Notes: generated by a model from the sequence alone, not told the origin. Numbered from the stretch's first letter, positions 1-9,473 are shown. The stretch is DNA of 64,000 bases from Lachnospiraceae bacterium (GCA_910574865.1 CAJTDN010000007.1:248001-312000); one strand, 5' to 3'. A program made the numbers and translations.

Positions 1-333
1 GTCGTAGAGCACCGCCTGGATGTAGAAGCCGGTTCCCCCGACCAGAATCGGGATTTTTTTCCGGGCATAAACCTCCTCCATCGCCTGCCTTGCCATCTTT
101 TGGAAGCGGACGACGTGGAATTCCTCGTCGGGATCCAGCACGTCAATCAGGTGATGGGTAACGCCACACATCTCCTGCGGCTTGATTTTGGCCGATCCAA
201 TGTCCATGCCCCGGTAGACCTGCATGGAGTCCGCCGAAACGATTTCCCCGCCAATTGCCTTGGCCAGGTTGATGGAAAACTCCGTCTTGCCGACGGCAGT
301 CGGCCCGGTCAAAATGACCAATGGTTTTTTCAT
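1..333 (-). CDS. miaA: tRNA dimethylallyltransferase MiaA, C-terminus beyond window
   Basis: Transfers the dimethylallyl group to N6 of adenosine 37 in tRNAs reading UNN codons; MiaB, encoded at 7679-9115, then methylthiolates the same base. Only the first 111 residues are present because the gene runs off the left edge. The P-loop GPTAVGKT is at residues 10-17 and the family motif DSMQVYRGMDIG at about 35-46, with HHLIDVLDPDE further on. The ATG at 333 has GAGG nine bases upstream and follows the mutL stop by 38 bases, so it probably belongs to a mutS-mutL-miaA operon. The short leader contains three imperfect copies of a GGAAAATCAT-like string. Identity is firm; the C-terminal half cannot be judged. 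Confidence 0.95.
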   Translation of the reverse strand, partial: MKKPLVILTGPTAVGKTEFSINLAKAIGGEIVSADSMQVYRGMDIGSAKIKPQEMCGVTHHLIDVLDPDEEFHVVRFQKMARQAMEEVYARKKIPILVGGTGFYIQAVLYD

Positions 334-371
334 GATATGATTCCTCTAGATGATTTTTCCATATGATTTTC

Positions 372-2507
372 CTATACAATCCTCTTGAATTTTTTCTCCA
401 GTTCCCTTTTGGACATGGAAATGATGGTCGGCCTGCCATGCGGGCAATGGTAGGGGTTTTCCAGCGTAAGGAGTTCCCCGATCAAGGCGTCCGCCTCCCG
501 CGCCGACAACCTGCTGTTGCCTTTGACCGCCGCCTTGCAGGACATGGAGGCAATCTTTTCGTCAATCAGCTCCGGGGACATGTGCGTGGACAGCCCGTCT
601 GTCAAGGCATCCAGCATTTCCATCAACAACTCTTTTTTCGCGATGTGGAACAAATTGTCCGGAACGGCCCGCACCGCGTATTCCTTTCCCCCGAACGGCT
701 CGATTTCAAATCCAATGCGCGAGAACGCCTCCATATGCGTCTTTAACGTCTCTTCTTCCTGCATCGTCAGTGTCAGGATAACGGGCGGGCTCACATATTG
801 CGAGGTGTATTCCCGGTTCTTCATCCCACGCAGGGTCTTTTCATACAAAACCCGCTCATGTGCCGCATGCTGGTCGATGATGTATAGCTGCTCATGGAAC
901 TCGACCAGCCAGTACGTGTCAAACACCTGACCGACCAGCTTGTATTCCGCCCTCGTCTCCCGTTTTAGGAAATGCTCGTCAAAGAGGTTCAGCTGCTCGG
1001 GCGTGACCGCTTGTCCCTCTGATGCATCTGGTCCCTTGAACGCGTTTTCCCGTCTCTCCAGCTCGTCTTGTTTTGCAAGCGCTGCTGCCTGCCGGATACG
1101 TTCTTCTTGCATGTCGGGCTTGAAAATCTGCCCCGCCCCGGAAGTCTCGGCAGAAGAAACGCGATTATGGTAGGCAAGCACCCGCTCCCGCATTTTCTTG
1201 ATGAAATACTCCTCGTCCCGCTCCTGCCCCTTTCCGGGGACGGACACGTTTTCCACCATGGCCGCATTCGCAAGTCCTCCGACTGCGCCTCCTGATGGAA
1301 TGCCGTCTACCCCGCCGGCTTCATAATTACTTTCTTCCCGTAGCACCAAGTCCGTTCCACAAGGCTTTAAAAGGAACGGGCTCGCGGTTCCAATCTTGGG
1401 GGAGGATGCCTGCAAATTCTTTTCCCGCGCCCTGCCCCCCGGCAAGCCTTTTTCTCGAATATTCGCGGTTTGCCCGACTCCATCCTGCGGCTTCGGGGCC
1501 TCCACCTCTTCAATCAGCTCCGGCATCAAAAGCCGATTATGAATCCCCTCGAACACCACGTCGTACACGTCTTGTTGCCTCTGGAAACGCAATTCCATCT
1601 TGGTCGGGTGCACGTTGATGTCCACGGTGGCCGGATCCACCTGGAAATGCAATACCACGAACGGAAATTTATGCTGCATGGAAAAATCCTTGTAGGCATC
1701 CTCGACGGCCCTTGATATGACGGGACTTTTCACGTAACGCCCGTTTACGAAAAAAGTTTCAAAATTCCGGTTTCCCCGCGTGATGACCGGCCTTCCAATG
1801 AAGCCGCTGATACCGAATCCATATTTTTCAAAATCCATTTCCAGCAGGCTGGCCGTCACTTCCCTGCCATAAATGCTGTAAATGACCTCGTCAAGCCTTC
1901 CACTGCCCGACGTGCACAGCTTTTCCTGCCCGTTGCTGATAAAGCGGAACGCGACGTTTGGATGCGACAAGGCCAGCCGCATCAGCAAGTCTTGTACGTG
2001 TCCGGCCTCGGTCATGGCGGTCTTCAAAAACTTCCTGCGCGCCGGCACGTTATAAAACAACTGGCGGACGATGAAAGTCGTCCCGTCCGCCACCGCGGCC
2101 TCTTCCAAGGAATGTTCTTGTCCTCCCTCTATCACGTAACGCGAACCCGCCACGGCGTCCCGCGTCTTGGTCAGCAGTTCCACCCTGGCGACGGCGGCAA
2201 TGCTCGATAACGCCTCCCCGCGAAACCCCAGCGAGGAAATATGCAAGAGATCGTCCACGTCGCGTATCTTGCTCGTGGAATGCCGTAAAAAGGCGTTGCG
2301 GATGTCCTCGCCTTGAATGCCGCTCCCGTCATCCGTGATGCGGATCAGGGAAATACCGCCATCCTCGATTTCCACCGTGACGGAAGAGGCATCGGCATCC
2401 AACGCGTTTTCCACCAGTTCCTTGACGATGGAGGAAGGGCGCTCGATTACTTCCCCGGCGGCGATTTTATCAATTGTAATCTGGTCAAGAACCTGTATCT
2501 TCTGCAT
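372..2507 (-). CDS. mutL: DNA mismatch repair protein MutL (endonuclease type)
   Basis: Couples MutS mismatch recognition to strand incision. The 711-residue protein has the N-terminal GHKL ATPase: ELVENALDA (catalytic region, about 30-38), DDGSGI (59-64) and GFRGEAL (94-100). A variable linker of roughly 200 residues follows. The C-terminal dimerisation domain carries DQHAAHERVLYE at 545-556, the DQHA(X)2E(X)4E endonuclease motif, plus SCKAAVK (about 655) and CPHGRP (688-693). This marks an incising MutL, as in bacteria lacking MutH, rather than the E. coli type. The start lies two bases after the mutS stop, so the two are translationally close and co-transcribed. No defect is seen. Confidence 0.97.
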   Translation of the reverse strand: MQKIQVLDQITIDKIAAGEVIERPSSIVKELVENALDADASSVTVEIEDGGISLIRITDDGSGIQGEDIRNAFLRHSTSKIRDVDDLLHISSLGFRGEALSSIAAVARVELLTKTRDAVAGSRYVIEGGQEHSLEEAAVADGTTFIVRQLFYNVPARRKFLKTAMTEAGHVQDLLMRLALSHPNVAFRFISNGQEKLCTSGSGRLDEVIYSIYGREVTASLLEMDFEKYGFGISGFIGRPVITRGNRNFETFFVNGRYVKSPVISRAVEDAYKDFSMQHKFPFVVLHFQVDPATVDINVHPTKMELRFQRQQDVYDVVFEGIHNRLLMPELIEEVEAPKPQDGVGQTANIREKGLPGGRAREKNLQASSPKIGTASPFLLKPCGTDLVLREESNYEAGGVDGIPSGGAVGGLANAAMVENVSVPGKGQERDEEYFIKKMRERVLAYHNRVSSAETSGAGQIFKPDMQEERIRQAAALAKQDELERRENAFKGPDASEGQAVTPEQLNLFDEHFLKRETRAEYKLVGQVFDTYWLVEFHEQLYIIDQHAAHERVLYEKTLRGMKNREYTSQYVSPPVILTLTMQEEETLKTHMEAFSRIGFEIEPFGGKEYAVRAVPDNLFHIAKKELLMEMLDALTDGLSTHMSPELIDEKIASMSCKAAVKGNSRLSAREADALIGELLTLENPYHCPHGRPTIISMSKRELEKKFKRIV

Positions 2508-2509
2508 GA

Positions 2510-5170
2510 CTATACCCCCAACCAGCGGTTTTTCAATTTGTTTTGCAATCGGTAAATCATGTTCAAAGCGTCAATCGGCGTCAGGTTTCCCACGTCGACG
2601 GACTCCAGTTCCTTCAAAATGTCGTCGTCCTTGACGGTGTCAAAAAGGGAGAACTGCGCCAAATCCACCTCGTCATATTTCTTGGGGTGCTTCTTCTTTT
2701 GCACCGGCTTTTCCTTGCCGGCAATCTCGCCGACCCGCACGGTGATGTTTCCCTGCGAGAGTTCCTCCACGATTTCCTTCGCCCGCTCGATGACGACATC
2801 CGGCACCCCGGCCAGCTTCGCCACCTGGATGCCGTAGCTTTTGTCCGCCCCGCCCTTGACGATTTTGCGCAGGAACACGACATCGTCGCCCTTCTCCCGA
2901 ACGGCGATGCAATAATTATTTACGTTCTCAATCTTTCCTTCCAGTTCCGTCAATTCATGGTAATGCGTGGCAAATAACGTCTTCGCGCCGAGGATGTTCG
3001 GGTCGCTGATGTACTCCACCACCGACCAGGCGATGGAAAGCCCGTCAAAGGTACTGGTGCCGCGCCCAATCTCGTCCAATATCAAAAGGCTCTTGGTCGT
3101 CGCGTTACGGAGGATGTTGGCCACCTCCGTCATTTCCACCATGAACGTGCTCTGCCCGCTTGCCAAATCATCCGACGCGCCCACGCGGGTAAAAATACGG
3201 TCGACCAGGCCGATGTCCGCCTCGGCGGCCGGTACGAAGCAGCCGACCTGCGCCATCAGGACAATCAACGCCGCCTGCCGCATGTAGGTGGACTTTCCCG
3301 CCATGTTCGGCCCGGTAATAATGGAGATGCGCTGCTTCTTGTCGTCCAGATACGTGTCGTTGCAGATGAAGGAACCGTCCGGTATCATCTGCTCGACGAC
3401 CGGGTGCCTCCCGTCCTTGATGTCAATGACACCCTTTTCATTCATTTTCGGCCGCACGTAACGGTTTCGCTCCGCCACCAGGGCCAGGGAAGCAAACACG
3501 TCCAAGGCGGCAATGGCCTTGGCCGTCTTCTGGATGCGTTCCACTTCGGCCGCCACGCGCCCGCGCACGCCGCAGTACAAATCGTATTCCAGGGCGAACA
3601 GCTTGTCCTCCGCGCCAAGGATCGTGTCCTCCAGTTCCTTCAGCTCCGGTGTAATATAACGCTCGGCGTTGGTCAGCGTCTGCTTGCGCATATAGTAATC
3701 CGGCACCATGTCCTTATACGAATTCGTCACCTCCAGATAATAGCCGAACACCTTGTTGTATTTGACGCGCAGGTTCTTGATGCCCGTCTTTTCCCGCTCC
3801 TCCTCCTCCAATTTGGAAAGCCATTGCTTCCCGTCGGACTTGGCATGGCGCAGCTTGTCAACCTCCTCGCTGTACCCCTCGCGGATGATGTTCCCTTCCT
3901 TCATGGCCAGCGGCGGCTCGTCCGCGATGGCCTTCTCAATCAACGAGCACAAATCCTCCAGCGTGTCCATTTCCCCCCGGATTTCCTCCAGAAGCGGCGA
4001 ATGCATTTCTTCCAATAAATAGTGGAGCGGCGGCAGCATTTTCAAAGAACCGCCAAACGCCGTCAAATCACGCGGGTTCGCCGTACCATAGGTGATGCGG
4101 GTAATCAGCCGTTCCAAATCATAAACCGGGCTTAGGTACTCCCGGATTTCCTCGCGGGAAATGGCCTGCTCCTTCAACTCGCCGATGGCATCCAATCGGC
4201 GTTCAATTTCCTTCTTGTCAATCAGGGGCTGCTCCAGGTATTTGCGCAGGGTTCTCGCCCCCATCGCCGTCTTCGTCTTGTCAAGCACCCACAAAAGGGA
4301 ACCCCTCTTTTGTTTCTCACGCAACGTCTCGCACAACTCGAGGTTCCGTCTCGTGGAAGCGTCCAACATCATGTATTTGCCAGTTATGTAGGGCGTGATG
4401 TGCGTCATGTGCGACAAGTCGTTTTTCTGTGTCTCCAAAAGGTATGTAAGCAGCGCCCCGGCACTGATGATGCCGCAGTCATAAGAACTAAGCCCCAGCC
4501 CCGCAAGCGTCCCCACCTTGAAATGCTCCAAAAGCTTCTGCCTGCATACCGCGTCGTCAAAATAATAGGAATCCAAGGAATAGACGGCGATTCCCAGCCT
4601 GCCCCGCATGTCCTCGAAATCCATCCCGCTCATGTAAAAGGCCTCATTGCAAATGATTTCCGAGGGCATGAAACGCTGGATTTCGTCTTTCAACTTTCCG
4701 CCGTCCGGCAATTCCGTAACAAAATAATCACCAGTGGTCACGTCCGCGACGGACACGCCATACCGGTCGGCAATGTATGCGATACACATGATGTAATTGT
4801 TCTTCGTCTCATCAATCGCCTGCGAGTCCAAAACCGTGCCGGGGGTGACGATGCGCACCACCTCCCGCTTCACCAGCCCCTTGGCCAGCTTCGGATCCTC
4901 CACCTGCTCGCAAATCGCCACCTTGTATCCCTTTGACACGAGCCGGGTCAAATACCCTTCCACCGCGTGGTAGGGTACCCCGCACATCGGCGCCCGCTCC
5001 TCCTGCCCGCAGCTCTTTCCCGTCAAGGTCAGTTCCAACTCCTCGGATACGGTCTTGGCATCCTCGAAAAACATCTCGTAAAAATCGCCGAGTCTATAAA
5101 ATAAAATGCAGTCCGGGTATTGCTCCTTCGTCTCCAGGTATTTCTGCATCATCGGTGTAAATTCAGCCAC
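2510..5170 (-). CDS. mutS: DNA mismatch repair ATPase MutS
   Basis: Recognises mismatches and small loops and recruits MutL. I start the gene at the GTG at 5170 (886 residues) because AAGGAGA stands just before it and VAEFTPMMQKY is the usual beginning; the longer frame to 5278 runs back into the promoter. The mismatch-reading F-Y-E is at residues 30-32, Walker A GPNMAGKST at 620-628, Walker B LLILDE at about 696-701 followed by GRGTSTFDG, and the HTH-like GADKSYGIQVAKLAG near 774. QFSLF at 839-843 looks like a sliding-clamp binding peptide. It is the first gene of the mutS-mutL-miaA operon. Confidence 0.97.
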   Translation of the reverse strand: MAEFTPMMQKYLETKEQYPDCILFYRLGDFYEMFFEDAKTVSEELELTLTGKSCGQEERAPMCGVPYHAVEGYLTRLVSKGYKVAICEQVEDPKLAKGLVKREVVRIVTPGTVLDSQAIDETKNNYIMCIAYIADRYGVSVADVTTGDYFVTELPDGGKLKDEIQRFMPSEIICNEAFYMSGMDFEDMRGRLGIAVYSLDSYYFDDAVCRQKLLEHFKVGTLAGLGLSSYDCGIISAGALLTYLLETQKNDLSHMTHITPYITGKYMMLDASTRRNLELCETLREKQKRGSLLWVLDKTKTAMGARTLRKYLEQPLIDKKEIERRLDAIGELKEQAISREEIREYLSPVYDLERLITRITYGTANPRDLTAFGGSLKMLPPLHYLLEEMHSPLLEEIRGEMDTLEDLCSLIEKAIADEPPLAMKEGNIIREGYSEEVDKLRHAKSDGKQWLSKLEEEEREKTGIKNLRVKYNKVFGYYLEVTNSYKDMVPDYYMRKQTLTNAERYITPELKELEDTILGAEDKLFALEYDLYCGVRGRVAAEVERIQKTAKAIAALDVFASLALVAERNRYVRPKMNEKGVIDIKDGRHPVVEQMIPDGSFICNDTYLDDKKQRISIITGPNMAGKSTYMRQAALIVLMAQVGCFVPAAEADIGLVDRIFTRVGASDDLASGQSTFMVEMTEVANILRNATTKSLLILDEIGRGTSTFDGLSIAWSVVEYISDPNILGAKTLFATHYHELTELEGKIENVNNYCIAVREKGDDVVFLRKIVKGGADKSYGIQVAKLAGVPDVVIERAKEIVEELSQGNITVRVGEIAGKEKPVQKKKHPKKYDEVDLAQFSLFDTVKDDDILKELESVDVGNLTPIDALNMIYRLQNKLKNRWLGV

Positions 5171-5249
5171 TTTCGTGTCTCCTTTTCTTTGAGTTTCACA
5201 TTGTCTGGGTACGGCCAAACGCCGCGCCAGAGTGATTTTGCTTCTATAA

Positions 5250-5278
5250 ACTATACCATTTTTTTCAAACAGAGTCAA
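5250..5278 (-). promoter_or_regulatory. Promoter of mutS-mutL-miaA
   Basis: On the minus strand the -35 box TTGACT (5273-5278) and -10 box TATAGT (5250-5255) are separated by exactly 17 bases, a good SigA-type promoter. It lies between the upstream ATPase gene and the mutS GTG start and predicts a leader of about 75 bases. It also argues against the longer mutS reading frame. Confidence 0.7.
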
Positions 5279-5296
5279 AAAAATTTTCAGTTTCTG

Positions 5297-6991
5297 CTAA
5301 ACAGCAACTTTTATCATACAGTATTTATCGCAAAAACACATACCGTAGCACACCACTTTTTCATAGCCCTCGTGCAACAACTCCCTGGCATACCCTTTTT
5401 CCTCAATCTGCGCCAGCGCCTTGTCACATGCGGCGCTTTGCTCCGAAAACCTCTTTACCCGCTTGATTTCCATCACATATGCCGTATGATGCGGGTTGTT
5501 CGGCCGCAAAAGAATGTCCGGCCGCCCCGTTCCGTGCTCCTTGTTGGAAAGGATTCGATATCCGACAATTCCACCTAAGACTCCCAGCAAATAGCCATGA
5601 TAGAAATTCTCGCTCTCATCATGATAACTAATACTAAAACTCAATTGGCCGTTAATGAAATTCTCCATCTTCTGCGTGTCTTGTGCTTGCATCGCCTGAT
5701 AAAACGGCTGGAAATCAGCACTGCGAACGTTTTCGTCAAACCACTCTTGAATCGTATTTTCATAAATATAATTCACTTCCATGTTCGGAATGGTCAGGGT
5801 CAAATAAATCTTGTTTCTTTCGAATCGTTTCGCCACCATCTTCAAATAACCGGTAAAGAATAGAAAATTCCACAAGTTATCCTGACTCTGATAGATTTCT
5901 CCATATGTGACTTCCTCATGAACCTGCTTTTCAATCGTCTCTCCCGCAATCAATTTTTCCAATTCATCCTTCATGTTTGCATCCGCAGTTTCTATTAATT
6001 CTCGGATGATGCTGTTGGAAGACGTGTTTGACCAGTAAGGACGGGGATATGCGCCCGGATCACTGCTGGCGGTTTTTATATATTTTGTAATGCTCCATGG
6101 ATTATAAACTTCCTTTTCCCCAAACAAATAGCCATCATACCATTCCTTTGCCTCTTGAATATGCAAACCAAGGTCATAGAAATCCAGCATCGCTTCCACT
6201 TCCGGCTGTGTAAAGCCAAAATATTCCGCAAACTGATTGTCCAAAACGGAATAGCTGTCAAGGTTATTCAAACCCGTAAAAATACTTTCCCGGCTAATTC
6301 GTAAACATCCGGTCACAACTGCAAATTGCAGGCAATCGTTCGTCTTCAATGCAGATTCAAATAGCGAGCGAATGAAATCAATCATCTGCTCGTAAAATCC
6401 CCGGAAGAAAGCATTTTCCAGCGGTACGTCATATTCATCCAAAAGAATGATGGTATTGACACCATGATACTTCTTCAGGCACTCCGACAAAAAACGTAAG
6501 GAATCCGCATATAGCGTTTTATCCTCGGCCAAATTAAGAATCGCCAGATAACGTCGCTTTTCCATTTCAGACAAAGCATTCCCTTGCAGCACATACTTAT
6601 GCCGGTCGTATTCCCTTGAAATCTGCCGGAGCAAAAGCGTATATGCCATATGGTAGTCCGGCTGTCTGGCAGATTTTAGTGACATGGAAATAACCGGATA
6701 CTTGCCCATATGTTCCAAATATTCGTCCCTGGCTTCCAAAATCTTCATTCCGTCAAAATAATGGTGGTTGTCCACGATACTCCCATTTGCCGCAATTTCC
6801 TTCTCGAAATAGGTCTTTATCATGCTGAGTGTGAGCGTCTTTCCAAAACGACGGGGACGGGTAAACAATCCCACCTTCATGCCGCAATCCAATAACTCCT
6901 TTATCATAAAGGTTTTATCCACGTAATAGTACGGTCTGTCAACCAATTCCTTATAATTCTCAATCCCTATGCCAATCGGCTTTTTCAGCAT
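5297..6991 (-). CDS. AAA-ATPase-like protein with C-terminal PD-(D/E)XK nuclease domain
   Basis: A 564-residue member of the large family that pairs an AAA-ATPase-like domain (Pfam AAA-ATPase_like) with a PDDEXK_9 nuclease-like domain, abundant in Lachnospiraceae and Bacteroidetes. YVDKT is at 23-27, the P-loop variant RPRRFGKT at 45-52 and Walker B-like LLDEYD near 185. At the C-terminus D492, E508 and K510 (GRPDILL and MEIKRVK) form a plausible D-ExK nuclease site. GTGAGG seven bases before the ATG supports the start. The gene stands between a likely Rpn-family remnant and mutS, without defence genes beside it. The biological role of these proteins is not settled. Confidence 0.85.
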   Translation of the reverse strand: MLKKPIGIGIENYKELVDRPYYYVDKTFMIKELLDCGMKVGLFTRPRRFGKTLTLSMIKTYFEKEIAANGSIVDNHHYFDGMKILEARDEYLEHMGKYPVISMSLKSARQPDYHMAYTLLLRQISREYDRHKYVLQGNALSEMEKRRYLAILNLAEDKTLYADSLRFLSECLKKYHGVNTIILLDEYDVPLENAFFRGFYEQMIDFIRSLFESALKTNDCLQFAVVTGCLRISRESIFTGLNNLDSYSVLDNQFAEYFGFTQPEVEAMLDFYDLGLHIQEAKEWYDGYLFGEKEVYNPWSITKYIKTASSDPGAYPRPYWSNTSSNSIIRELIETADANMKDELEKLIAGETIEKQVHEEVTYGEIYQSQDNLWNFLFFTGYLKMVAKRFERNKIYLTLTIPNMEVNYIYENTIQEWFDENVRSADFQPFYQAMQAQDTQKMENFINGQLSFSISYHDESENFYHGYLLGVLGGIVGYRILSNKEHGTGRPDILLRPNNPHHTAYVMEIKRVKRFSEQSAACDKALAQIEEKGYARELLHEGYEKVVCYGMCFCDKYCMIKVAV

Positions 6992-7015
6992 AAAAACGCC
7001 TCACTTCCTTGTTTT

Positions 7016-7156
7016 TCATTGTTTATTTCTTTGGGTATCCCCTTTTTTCTTATTTTCCTCACGTCCCAAAATGAAACTAAACAAGCGTGACTTGTATTCA
7101 CGGTTCCCTTGGCTTTTGGTAAGCCGGGACTCCACCTCCTGGATATGTGCTTGCAT
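7016..7156 (-). pseudogene. Remnant of an Rpn-type PD-(D/E)XK transposase-nuclease gene
   Basis: A 46-codon frame starts at the ATG at 7156 and includes NREYKSRLFSFILGREENK. This resembles the N-terminal signature (EYKDRLFxFIFGxEENK) of Rpn/PD-(D/E)XK nuclease family transposase proteins of about 300 residues. After this signature the similarity is lost and the frame stops at 7016. I read it as the leftover 5' end of a deleted gene, but a real short peptide cannot be excluded. It fills most of the gap upstream of the AAA-ATPase gene. The call rests on remembered family sequence only. Confidence 0.4.
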
Positions 7157-7206
7157 TTTTTGATGGACGGATATAGCATCATTACGATTGTCTTAGCCCT
7201 TTCACG

Positions 7207-7623
7207 TCACAATATATGGAACGCCGGTTTTTCCTCGTGGTAAACCCAGTGCAGGAAATACCCGCAAAACAAAATCCCCAAAAGGCACAAGCCGGAAAAC
7301 AAAATCAAAAACGGGACGCAGACCTGCCCGAACAGCTGCAACGGCTGGTTGGAATAGTCCCACACATGAAGCTTGAACCACTTGTTTACGATGATTCCGG
7401 TCGTGAATTCCCCGCAGCCCACGAACAACGTGCAACGCAAAACTTGCCGCCAGAGCGGATCCTGCCAGTTCACCCAGACCCCCTGCATGCCGAAAAACAC
7501 CATGCACAAGCCGCCAAGCGCCCACATCGTCCAGTGGGAAAAGCCGCGGAAAATCACCTCCAGCGAATAATATATGGTTCCTCCTATCGTCCCGAGGACG
7601 AGGCTCTCGCTTAGTCGTTTCAT
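7207..7623 (-). CDS. Putative type-IV ABC-transporter permease-like membrane protein (PF06541 family)
   Basis: A 138-residue integral membrane protein with about four hydrophobic segments. GGTIYYSLEVIFRGFSHWTM at 14-33 and the later GEFTTGIIVNKW followed by VWDYS are the conserved marks of the family annotated as putative ABC-transporter type IV (DUF1113). Its function is unknown despite the name; no ATP-binding partner lies nearby. I start at the ATG at 7623, where AGGAGGG lies eight bases upstream, and not at the upstream ATG at 7656. It is followed by the AAA-ATPase gene, with no evident functional link. Confidence 0.8.
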   Translation of the reverse strand: MKRLSESLVLGTIGGTIYYSLEVIFRGFSHWTMWALGGLCMVFFGMQGVWVNWQDPLWRQVLRCTLFVGCGEFTTGIIVNKWFKLHVWDYSNQPLQLFGQVCVPFLILFSGLCLLGILFCGYFLHWVYHEEKPAFHIL

Positions 7624-7678
7624 CCAAACACACCCTCCTATGAATCCGTACTGCATAGTATGGCCGTTTTCGTGAAAA

Positions 7679-9115
7679 TTATGATTCTTGGTTTCCCATA
7701 TAGTAAAAGCCTTTGCACTCCTCCAGCTTCACGGGGACGATTTTCCCGACCAACGTCTCATTTCCCGGAAAATGTACCAGCAAATTATTATCCATCCTTC
7801 CGGTCACGAGGGACTGGTCGTGGTCGTTTACCGTTTCCACCAAAACATCTTTTATTTTCCCCTCGTATCGGCCGCAGGCCTGGGCGGAAATTTCCTGTAC
7901 GCGGGCCAGCAGCCGGTCAAAGCGGTCTTTGACGACCGCCGCTTCCACCTGGTTCTCCATCATCGCCGCCGGGGTTTTGCTGCGCTTGGAATATTGAAAG
8001 GTGAACGCGCTGTCATAGCGCACCTTCTCCACCACGTCCATCGTCTCCAGAAAATCCTCTTCCGTCTCCCCGGGGAACCCGACGATGATGTCCGTCGTCA
8101 GGGAAATGTCCGGGATGGCGTCGCGCAGGCGTTTCACGAGATCCAAATACTGTTCCTTCGTGTAACGCCGGTTCATTTTCTGCAAAATCCGCGTGCTGCC
8201 CGACTGAATCGGTAAATGAAGGTGCGGGCATATTTTCTTCGAGTCCGCCATGACCGCGATCAAGTCGTCAGACAAGTCCTTCGGATGCGAGGTCATGAAA
8301 CGAATCCGCCGAAGTCCCTCGATTTTCTCGACCTCCCGCAGCAATTCGGCAAACGACATGGGCACATCCAGCGTCTTCCCATAAGAATTCACGTTCTGCC
8401 CCAAAAGCATCACCTCGACCACGCCGTCCCCCACAAGCCTTTCTATTTCATGAAGGATGTCTCTCGGATTGCGGCTGCGTTCACGTCCGCGCACGTAGGG
8501 CACGATACAATAGCTGCAAAAATTATTACAGCCGAACATGATGTTGACTCCCGACTTAAACGGATATTTGCGCTCGTTTGGCAATTCCTCGACAATCTTG
8601 TCCGCCTCGTCCCAAACGTCAACCGTCATTCGCCCGGCCTCCTTGCACTTGACAAACAGCTCCGCAAATTTATAAATATTGTGCGTCCCGAAAATCAAGT
8701 CCACGAACCGGTAGCTTTTCTGCAGCTTTTCCACCACCTCCGGCTCCTGCATCATGCATCCGCACAACGCGATCATCTTATGCGGCTGTTTTCTCTTGAT
8801 GTGGTTTAGCTGTCCCAGGCGGCCGTACACGCGCATGTTCGCATTTTCCCTGACCGTGCAAGTGTTAAAAATGACGAAGTCCGCCTTTTCCTCGTCCGGC
8901 TCGTCCACAAAGCCGATTTGCCGCAGGATGCCGGCCAATTTTTCCGAGTCACGGGCGTTCATCTGGCAGCCAAAGGTGGTAATCGTCGCGGACAACACAC
9001 GGCCCAGGCGATTACTTTCCTCCCTCACGTACTCCCCTGCCCTGGCTATGTAAAAATGCTGCCGATCCGGCTCCGAAACGGGTGGTTCCGTCACAAATCT
9101 CTGTTCTAACGTCAT
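7679..9115 (-). CDS. miaB: tRNA-2-methylthio-N6-dimethylallyladenosine synthase MiaB
   Basis: Radical-SAM methylthiotransferase that converts i6A37 made by MiaA to ms2i6A37. The 478 residues show the UPF0004 domain with cysteines C50, C86 and C120 for the auxiliary cluster, then the radical-SAM CxxxCxxC at C196, C200 and C203 (GCNNFCSYC), and a C-terminal TRAM-like RNA-binding region. An N-terminal extension of about 45 residues precedes the first cysteine, which is common in Clostridia. The start codon overlaps the stop of the small DUF4250 gene by four bases (ATGA), so they are translationally coupled. miaA lies elsewhere, at the left edge. Confidence 0.96.
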   Translation of the reverse strand: MTLEQRFVTEPPVSEPDRQHFYIARAGEYVREESNRLGRVLSATITTFGCQMNARDSEKLAGILRQIGFVDEPDEEKADFVIFNTCTVRENANMRVYGRLGQLNHIKRKQPHKMIALCGCMMQEPEVVEKLQKSYRFVDLIFGTHNIYKFAELFVKCKEAGRMTVDVWDEADKIVEELPNERKYPFKSGVNIMFGCNNFCSYCIVPYVRGRERSRNPRDILHEIERLVGDGVVEVMLLGQNVNSYGKTLDVPMSFAELLREVEKIEGLRRIRFMTSHPKDLSDDLIAVMADSKKICPHLHLPIQSGSTRILQKMNRRYTKEQYLDLVKRLRDAIPDISLTTDIIVGFPGETEEDFLETMDVVEKVRYDSAFTFQYSKRSKTPAAMMENQVEAAVVKDRFDRLLARVQEISAQACGRYEGKIKDVLVETVNDHDQSLVTGRMDNNLLVHFPGNETLVGKIVPVKLEECKGFYYMGNQES

Positions 9116-9294
9116 ACAAACTGGTTCCTCTCTTTGTCATATTTATAATCAATCCGTTCCAATTTGGCACACAACTCGTCTTGTGACAATTGCATGTCCT
9201 CGCAAAGCCCGGCCAAATCCATACCATAATCCCGCAGTTTCGTATTGATGACGCTCAAAAGCATCACGGGATCTTCTGGCAGATGCACGTTCAT
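9112..9294 (-). CDS. DUF4250 family small protein
   Basis: A 60-residue protein with EDPVMLLSVINTKLRDYG near the N-terminus and the ending YKYDKERNQF, the two conserved blocks of the DUF4250 family of Firmicutes and Bacteroidetes. Function unknown; the predicted structure is short helices without membrane segments. I chose the ATG at 9294 because AAAGGAAG lies about eight bases upstream; longer readings run into a hairpin region. Four-base overlap with miaB suggests joint expression. Confidence 0.85.
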   Translation of the reverse strand: MNVHLPEDPVMLLSVINTKLRDYGMDLAGLCEDMQLSQDELCAKLERIDYKYDKERNQFV

Positions 9295-9353
9295 TCTCAC
9301 AACTTCCTTTCCGTACGTCATTAATTCAAGAACGCCACCGGCGCTCTTGCGGC

Positions 9354-9397
9354 GGCGCACAAGTCAGCTATGCTGACAAAATACAGCTTTGTGCGCC
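9354..9397. repeat. Nested inverted repeat upstream of DUF4250-miaB
   Basis: GGCGCACAA (9354-9362) pairs with TTGTGCGCC (9389-9397), and inside it GTCAGC-tat-GCTGAC (9363-9377) forms a second perfect stem. On the minus-strand transcript no uridine run follows, so it is not a standard terminator. It lies between the cyclo-ligase stop and the DUF4250 start and could be a processing or stabilising hairpin in a common mRNA. Confidence 0.6.
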
Positions 9398-9473
9398 TGC
9401 CTCTTCACACGAATCGCTCATGTTACCCGCTTTCACGATTCTAAAACACTCAAGTCCCCCGGTTTCTTATGTA

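Noticed and set aside
5171-5278. N-terminal extension of MutS to an earlier start
   Set aside because: The extension is translated from the promoter and leader; the GTG with a strong ribosome-binding site gives the family N-terminus.
6985-7182. 65-codon frame upstream of the AAA-ATPase gene
   Set aside because: It reads in another frame than the conserved NREYKSRLFSFILGREENK stretch, and its 3' end overlaps the start of the ATPase gene; the remnant reading is more informative.
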